Source: Hyalella azteca
Lineage: Eukaryota; Arthropoda; Malacostraca; Amphipoda; Hyalellidae
Direction of reading: 5' to 3'
Assembly (NCBI RefSeq): GCF_000764305.2
Contig: NW_025947067.1
Span: 1 to 64,000, forward strand
DNA: 64,000 nt
A model generated the notes under the pieces. That model made no database searches and was not told where the DNA came from. It saw only the letters and a list, made by a program, of their open reading frames with translations. The position numbers and the translations under genes were made by a program. Shown piece by piece: positions 57,711 through 64,000 of the stretch. How positions within the stretch are numbered: position 1 is the stretch's first letter; every line of letters starts with the position of its first letter.

Positions 57711-59287
57711 AAAACTGTATTCTCTATTCCTCGAAAAGACATACTGCTTCTATGGGCTTTGTACTGAAGATGTGAGTGTGCCCAATACTACTTTTGTAAA
57801 TAATCTTGTGTGTCATCGCTCTCCATTGTGGTGTAGCTTTGTTCGCTGTTACCTTCTTTCGGCGTACACAAATTTGGAGTTTTCTGCATTGAATCGTGAG
57901 CTAATTGACTTGGGCCATAGGCAATGAAGGAATGCCCTGGTGAAGGAGGGAGAAGGCACCCATAGAACATTTCACTTCGGCCTGTTTTCCGTCTAGCAAA
58001 CACTGGATTCTTTGGAAGTGTTGTCTTTAAAAGTTATTTTTAAACGTATATTATGTTCAACTAAAACTACTCCAAGTAAAATTGTTACGTTATAAAGTTA
58101 TGCAGCCTTACTAAATTTAAAGCTCGTACTTCATTTTGTTTTTGGCTCTCCTCGACAAAAGTCAAATTTAATGCTACGTGATTCTTTAGCAGATGAGTGA
58201 ATGTCGCGCCTTCCATGAAGCCAAGCTCCTAGCAAGAGACTCATGGTTGTGAGTTTATTAAGGGAATATAATCAGATTTTTTTATACTGGAGCGCTGAGG
58301 CAGCTGGGGCTTTGCTTGTTAATCTTGACATGAATTTATCAGGCTAAGCGTTCCAGAAAACCAACTTTATAGATCGAAATTATATGGGATTATTTTGAAT
58401 GATGAATCCAATTTAATAAATTCGAAATGAATAAATCACACACAAATGAAAAGAAGAAGATTAAATTTTTTACATACTTATATCAAGTTATATGTGTTCA
58501 ATATGTTTCTTTTATGCCTGATCTTCATTTCCCCCTTTGAAATGAAGATCTTTCCTTACACTTCTGGTTCAAAGGGTAACTTCTGGTCATTTTAAATGTT
58601 TGCCGTGTGGCACAAGGGAGACATATTGGACATTTTTATATATGTAAAAAAAGTTTGAATCTTTCTCTATCTATTAGTGTATGAATGATTCATTGTGAAT
58701 CTACACTTAGAGATCAAATATATACGAATTTATTAAACAGACCATCATATAAAAAACCCTGTATTTTATCTGAACATTCATACCTCGGCTACATGTGACT
58801 CGATTTATATCGGACTAATAGCATACAAAGCAGCCACATTGAGAGGATTTTCAGAAAAAAATTGAACGATTATAATCTACTATTCCAAGACTTCATAGAC
58901 GTCTTGGATATAAGGTACGTGTTCACTATGTTTCTTTAACTGATTAGTATTTTTGCTGTCTTTTCGCTTTTCTTTGTATTAAATAAGGATGCGTCAACCA
59001 TTTGCGAGTTAATGAGTGACATTCACAGAGAAGACGTGGAAATTTGGAGTATTATACCTGCAAAAAAAATGTTCTAAACTACTTTTATTGTGTATTCGGT
59101 TTATAAATGTACTGGTAAAGTTAATATTCAGCTGCAGAAATAACTACTAATTCAAAGTTTTATCCAACAGGTCGGACACGTGAGATATTTTACAACAGCT
59201 GCATATAAGTGTAGGGAATTTTCTCCCTACGCCAGAGGAAACCCTCTTCTAGAAGTCTATCGAAAAAAGTTTTTAAGGATTGAACAA

Positions 59288-59751
59288 AGTAAGTAAGTGA
59301 GTAGTAAAATGGTTTACTAGCGCTTCAGCTTTCAAGCTATTTCGCACCGGTGGTCAAAAGTTTACATCGCCAGCGAGGCGGAAGGTCTCAATTATTCGGA
59401 AGGTCTCGATCAGTTGTCCAGCCCACTGAAGCTGGCTCGAAGGAAGCTATGTTAGCATTTCAAAGAGGCAAAGTGACAAGGAGGGACAGGTGAAAAACAA
59501 CAGAAACGAAGACACTCTAACAAGAGGTCGCTTACACGGGACGTCGGCCGCCCGCACGAGAGAGACAGAGAAGGGAAATGCAAGAAATCCTACCTACATA
59601 ATTACTTAACCCCACAACTGAGACCTGCAGTCAGACACCGCGAGCTCAGCGGTGGGGCGCTCGGGAACAATCCCCCTATAGGAGCGCGAGATCCCATAGG
59701 ACTTCTGACGAGCACAGACATGCGTCAGAAGTCCCTCCTGCATGAGGGGGT
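59288..59751 (+). mobile_element. retroposon-like insertion (family B) with 13-bp target duplication
   Basis: AAGGATTGAACAA occurs at 59275-59287 and again at 59752-59764, flanking about 464 bp. The insert begins AGTAAGTAAGTGAGTAG, shares about 90 bp with 48570-48665, and ends in a GC-rich segment with a 12-bp stem (GGACTTCTGACG and its complement, about 59698-59733). No coding frame was found. The long target duplication and lack of terminal inverted repeats point to a LINE-mobilised SINE. Confidence 0.72.
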
Positions 59752-60654
59752 AAGGATTGAACAAGTAATGATTAATTACGTTGAAACAGATTTATTGTAG
59801 TTCTTATCGCACATGTATTTATTTCCGGGGACGTAATCCTAATCGAAAAAAAGTCCAGGTTAGCTTATTGGGCCGAGACTTGAAGTTAGATGAAGTTAAT
59901 ACTGGGAGAAGAAACGCAAAAGGTTAAACCACGCTGACTCTATAGAACGCGCTCAATCTTGAGCAATTATTAGATTCAATGTAACAATTTTATTTCAAAT
60001 AGAGCTCACCTTATTAAATAAAAAATAAGTGCACTTGTAGAGTGTTTTTAGAAGTTAAGTTTAATAGTAATATGTTATTTGCCATACGTAAATTTGATCG
60101 CGGATGCATTTATTTGTTCGCAAACCGCAACCGTTAACAATTTAATTGGTCGCCACTGTTCCGCAAGTTACTATCCGTCACGAAGATTGAACACCTTGGC
60201 ACTTCAGTTAATGTATAGCTTAAAGTCAAGTTAAGGTTTAACGTTACCCGCCAACCAGAGTTTAATAGTAATTTAAGGTTTTGGTCAAGATAAGTTTCAA
60301 TTTTAGCTCATAATTCTTTCAGAGGTAACTGACAAAGCCTGATGAGCCTGCCAAAGTGTTCGAAATGAGGCGACAAAAGCATGCACCCTAAATAAACAAA
60401 TAACTCAGCAAGCACATCAAAATAAGACCATCAGTAAAATATAAGGAAAATGTGGTGCAAAACCTAGAACAATGGGAACAGATAGCACCGCGGAAAACTT
60501 TGTGATAGACGTAACATTTAAGGTAGCTAATTTTGAGAGCTGCGCCTCTTTCTTATATAGTCAGAGTAAGGTTTTCGTTTGGTCACTCGTTGAAGTAAGA
60601 CGTGTGGTGTGTAACTCTTAAAAAGCCGGTTGTGACGCAGAGCCCAGAAAACGG

Positions 60655-60745
60655 GTAGCTGTGTATTGAAGTGTAGTGTCGTGAAGTGAGGTGTGGTGTC
60701 GTAAAGTGAAGTGTAGTGTCGTAAAGTGATGTGTAGTGTCGTGTA
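60655..60745. repeat. 20-bp tandem repeat (GTGTCGTAAAGTGAAGTGTA)
   Basis: About four copies. It creates the Thr/His/Tyr-rich tails of short minus-strand frames in this area. Confidence 0.75.
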
Positions 60746-60859
60746 CATGTGAAGTGAAGGTCGTGAAGCGAAGAGTAGTAGCCGAAGCAAACCATCCGCT
60801 TCCGAGTCATGTCTCTTCCCCAAAAAGAGGGCTTCCAAGATCCTGGCCCGCCTGCGGGA
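60737..60859 (-). other. possible orphan exon on the minus strand
   Basis: After an AG at GTTCCCGCAG (near 60860), one minus frame reads RARILEALFLGKRHDSEADG and LLRLLLFASRPSLHMY, protein-like in composition and GC-richer than its surroundings. No partner exon or clear donor was found. It could be a remnant or chance. Confidence 0.2.
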
Positions 60860-61380
60860 ACTCCCAAAACTTAGAATGCGAACTCAGTGCTTCTCAGCTT
60901 GCAGTGATCCTAGCAGACAGTGACTGGGATGGTGCAACAATGCAAACAGAGAGCAATATATTAGTTTTATTGTGTTATTTCCCAAATTAGTAAATCTGAA
61001 ACTCAGGCATTTATAACTCTAATCTATTTTCACAAACATTTTGAAACAATCAGATATCTTTTAAGAATATTAAAATTACCAGCGTATATTTGTATAATTA
61101 TAAACTGCCGATATAGCGATTAAATCAACTTTGAGGACATTTTGGAAGGTTGGTTCAATTTAAATTATTTTAATTTCACGGCTTAGATAAGTTGAGAAAC
61201 AATTAGGAAGAACGTGTCATTTCATTTTGTCGAACATCTTCATATAAACCTCGGAACTAAAAGACGACCCAAAACTTGGAATGCTAAATGCTCTCTCATG
61301 TTTTTCATGGCAGGCCAGCCGTTGTGGAACGTTTGTTTAGGGCTTTAGGCCCAACTAGACCGACCGTTTCATTTTTCTAG

Positions 61381-63716
61381 CAGTCGAGGTCTCGTGCGCA
61401 AGTCGCTCCTCTCAAACACACGTGGAGCGTGGGCAAAACTCAAGTTATTATTGGTGTTCCATTGTGGTTGTGGATTTTACGTTCAATTTATAAAAGAATC
61501 AACCCTTTGAAAAGCTCGATACAAGATTCCGTTTTTTTAATGGGTGATTTGTGCAATATGAGTGGAAGCACGACGATCCAAAAACTGATCAGCAGAAGTT
61601 GGAGCTCAGGAGATCGCTTGCAGTTCATACGAGAAATGGAGCTGCGCATGTGCAAGAGTATGGTGGTGTTTGAGACCGAAGTGTTAGACGGTAGCTACAC
61701 ACTTAAAATGAAATTCAATGACAATGGGTGCGTTTTTATAACATTAACATTTGTAAGAAGTTTTGTTTTATTCTAGGACTTTGTAAACAGCCTCATTGTG
61801 ACCAATTGTCTCTTATTATTATCGAAAGTACTATAAATATTATTTTACCGTTAAAGATATGCATACGTGGATGTTACCAACAGTCTCTTTGTTTTTAAAT
61901 TGACAATTCTGTAATCAAAAATACGCTAAATTTTTTCTTGTTTTACTCTTGGTTTCAGCACTTGAAAATAATTTTCCGGTAATCTGATTGCTTGAATAAA
62001 ATATTTTTGTTCATGTTAATTTTTTGAGTCAAAGAAAGAAAAGCGGTTCGAATGTCGCTTATGTTTAAATTTACGTTTCCTTCGTCAACGCCGAATATCA
62101 GCCGCCATATCTTTAATAAATCAAAGCTTTTTCCAGCTCGCGGTTGGTGCGGGTCCAGGACGGCTTGCTTGAGGTTTTGGACCCGCGGACTCGCCGAGTC
62201 GTCCACACCCTGCCACGGATCAGATTAAAAGTGTATGGACAAATGTTCGAGTGAGTGCTGTTGTCTTTTTGGTAATATACCCTTTATTAATGAAAGAATT
62301 TCAAGACACATAAAGTTTTTCGAAAGAGGCAGCCGATTTACTATAAACAACTTTTCACGTAAAACGTGAAAAATGAGCATTATGATAATTCTATAGATAT
62401 AATATATCGGCGAGAGCTTTGATTAGGCCATGCTGGTCTGCCGCCGATACTGATTTCCATGCCACCTCACCGATTTCGATCAGAATTTTCACAACTAATT
62501 GCGGGTTTCGAACTCCAATTGCTCGCTGTTCTTATCTTAATGGTCGTAACCATTCGGCCCTTCCATGTAGCCCATGTAGAAATGAATAATTGTGTAAACG
62601 TTAGATTTACTATCCTCCCTTGAAATAAAATTAAGAATTTTATATCATATCTTGATGCAGATAATTATAAAAAAAAGACAAATTAAAAACGAATATGCTT
62701 TGCGGTATTTTCATCTGCATTACAATGACATGGCGGTCGTTGTGCGAATGGCTTGGTTTAGAGCTCTATTTGAACTTTTTTGGGGGGATGATTAAGTATT
62801 TCTTTAAAACCTGCAGATTCACGGACGTCGATCACGAGCTGATCCTCGATTGCTGCGGCAGGGAAATAAACACCCCAGAGTTACAGCTCTGGGATATGAG
62901 GTTTTCGTCATCACATGTCGGCAGGATTCGTTTCTGTGATGCGACGATTGAGCAATATGTATACTCCAAGAAGGAGAGGGCCCTCCTGTCCAATATATAT
63001 GATTTTAAATACAACCAGAAACGAAAAATATTGCTGTATGACAAATCAAGGTTAGTATTCACTGGGACTGAACAGTTATCAGGCAATCATGAGAAATATT
63101 TTTCAGACATCTGTTCAAAAGATTGCGGCTTCTTTTCGTCACCTAAATGATTTGTGTGGCTTATGAGGATGAAAAGCATGGATATATTTTGCAGCAGACA
63201 CTTAAGCTAGCATTTTTTTCGCCAATAATATTGAATTGTTTACTATCACTCTAATGGGGAAATAGGTCACGAACGTTGATTTAACGTTGATGCATTTAAT
63301 TTGATGGGTAGTCGTAAGATGTACATATATTGAATTTATTTTCACATTGAGTCAAAGTTTTCTAGATTTTGATTTATCGAAGCACAAACCGATGTTTGAT
63401 TTAATTTTTCTTAAATATATTTTTATGTTTTATAAGTTATATAACTAATAAACATCTCCAAAAGATGTGACTGCAACTACCGCTCCAGTAACTTTGTATT
63501 GCATAATAAGCGTCGAAACTTTTCAGCTTCTCGACGTCGGGGGAAGCGACGCCTGTGAGTTCCTTCTGTGATACGTGGGGACAAAATTTACGAACTACTT
63601 GGTTCGGCCTGGCACCGGACGACAGCTGCCTTGTGTTCCGACCTACTCTCAGGACTTTCCTTGCTGTGCACAATCTTTCCTTCGCGACCTTGCACGACGC
63701 TCTCAAACAGTTTGAT
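61381..63716 (+). CDS. unrecognised multi-exon gene (four exons, 3'-partial)
   Basis: Exons 61381-61727, 62137-62250, 62817-63050 and 63527-63716 join with matching phases (2, 2, 2, 0) and good sites: TTTTTCTAG acceptor, GG|GTGCGT, TTTTTCCAG, GA|GTGAGT, CCTGCAG, AG|GTTAGT, TTTTCAG, GAT|GTGAGA. The 885 nt give 295 codons without a stop. Sequence words: SRSWSSGDRLQFIREMELRM, VFETEVLDGSYTLKMKFNDN, RLVRVQDGLLEVLDPRTRRV, FTDVDHELILDCCGREINTP, LQLWDMRFSSSHVGRIRFCD, TWFGLAPDDSCLVFRPTLRT. Exon 1 contains a short hydrophobic stretch (VIIGVPLWLWIL) if read from its beginning. The start may instead be ATG at 61540 (MGDLCNMSGS). The composition looks globular with scattered Cys. I recognise no family. 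The last exon ends at a donor, so the gene continues past the window. Confidence 0.72.
62400..62560 (-). repeat. SINE-like repeat (family A relative), reversed
   Basis: On the minus strand: GAGTTCGAAACCCGCAATTA (B-box-like), then ATCGGTGAGGTGGCATGG and TATCGGCGGCAGACCAGCAT, then GGCCTAATCAAAGCTC. This is the same order as in the 38240-38490 copy. It lies in an intron of the unrecognised right-hand gene. Confidence 0.5.
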
Positions 63717-64000
63717 GTGAGAAACTATTCATAATCATAGCTGTAAAAATTCCACTAAAACAGCAATGAACAAATTCGTTCACCAGTCACGATTTATTTA
63801 GGCTTGGTCTCAGGGACCGCTGTTGCGACAAAATCAGTACATTTTGAAATATATTGCAAAATTATGAGTGGTAATGCGATCGCTAAGTATCCAATTCAGC
63901 ATGAATTACATTTCAGAGATAATTAATAATATCAGAGTGCGTTTCTGTCTATGAAATATGTAAGTTGATCTGCGAATGATAATTTGCAAGATATTCGCGT

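Larger units (their letters stand above)
55734..61380. other. spacer between the myotubularin gene and the right-hand gene
   Basis: The spacer holds a SINE-like repeat (57320-57710), a retroposon with target duplication (59288-59751), an inverted repeat at about 58518-58548 (GATCTTCATTTC and its complement around a 6-base loop), a short array (60660-60740) and a possible orphan exon (60737-60859). About 55.9-57.3, 57.9-59.2 and 59.8-60.5 kb show nothing else. Confidence 0.55.

Noticed and set aside
61955..62206. 83-aa minus frame (words SPRVQNLKQAVLDPHQPRAG)
   Set aside because: It is opposite the plus exon 62137-62250, which has better splice sites and fits both neighbours in phase.
63437..63706. 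89-aa minus frame
   Set aside because: Antisense of the plus exon 63527-63716, which is phase-matched to the upstream exon.

Overview
The window reads as AT-rich nuclear DNA of a metazoan, most probably an arthropod and perhaps a crustacean (inference). Its genes have many short exons with GT/AG splice sites. Two of the proteins resemble the arthropod PP2C-like protein CG9801 and the PRD-class homeodomain family near aristaless. Introns and spacers are full of minisatellites, SINE-like repeats and MITEs. Prokaryotic features, rRNA, intact tRNA genes and CRISPR arrays were not seen. All gene models were built by eye from open frames, splice sites and phase matching.

Layout. (1) 570-13642, minus: a complete ten-exon gene for a PP2C-like (PPM superfamily) protein of 1056 aa, CG9801-type. 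(2) 14941-15126: a TTAA-flanked, piggyBac-like MITE. (3) 15423 to about 19578 (possibly 20461), minus: a PRD-class homeobox gene with a Q50 homeodomain and a PxDLS-type CtBP-binding motif. (4) About 20.5-45.7 kb: a spacer with no supported host gene. It holds many tandem arrays, a roughly 850-bp tandem duplication, a broken Tc1-like transposon and a 38-bp Nextera adapter junction at 39325-39362, which is a sequencing artefact. (5) 45726-54383 (alternative first exon to 55733), minus: a complete gene for a catalytically dead myotubularin-related protein (MTMR10/11/12 group), 770 aa in the basic model. (6) 55.7-61.4 kb: spacer with SINE-like and retroposon insertions. (7) 61381-63716, plus: four consecutive in-phase exons of a gene I do not recognise, continuing past the right edge.

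The three recognised genes lie on the same strand but do not form an evident functional unit. The first may be a regulatory phosphatase, the second a transcription factor, and the third a phosphoinositide-phosphatase adaptor.

The most unusual biology is in the myotubularin gene. One internal exon (47056-47226) has both its acceptor (27-bp unit, 3 copies) and its donor (42-bp unit, 4 copies) multiplied by minisatellites whose periods are multiples of three, so all twelve site pairs would keep the frame. The unrecognised right-hand gene is the other main lead. The adapter junction means continuity between the left and right parts of the window should not be assumed.
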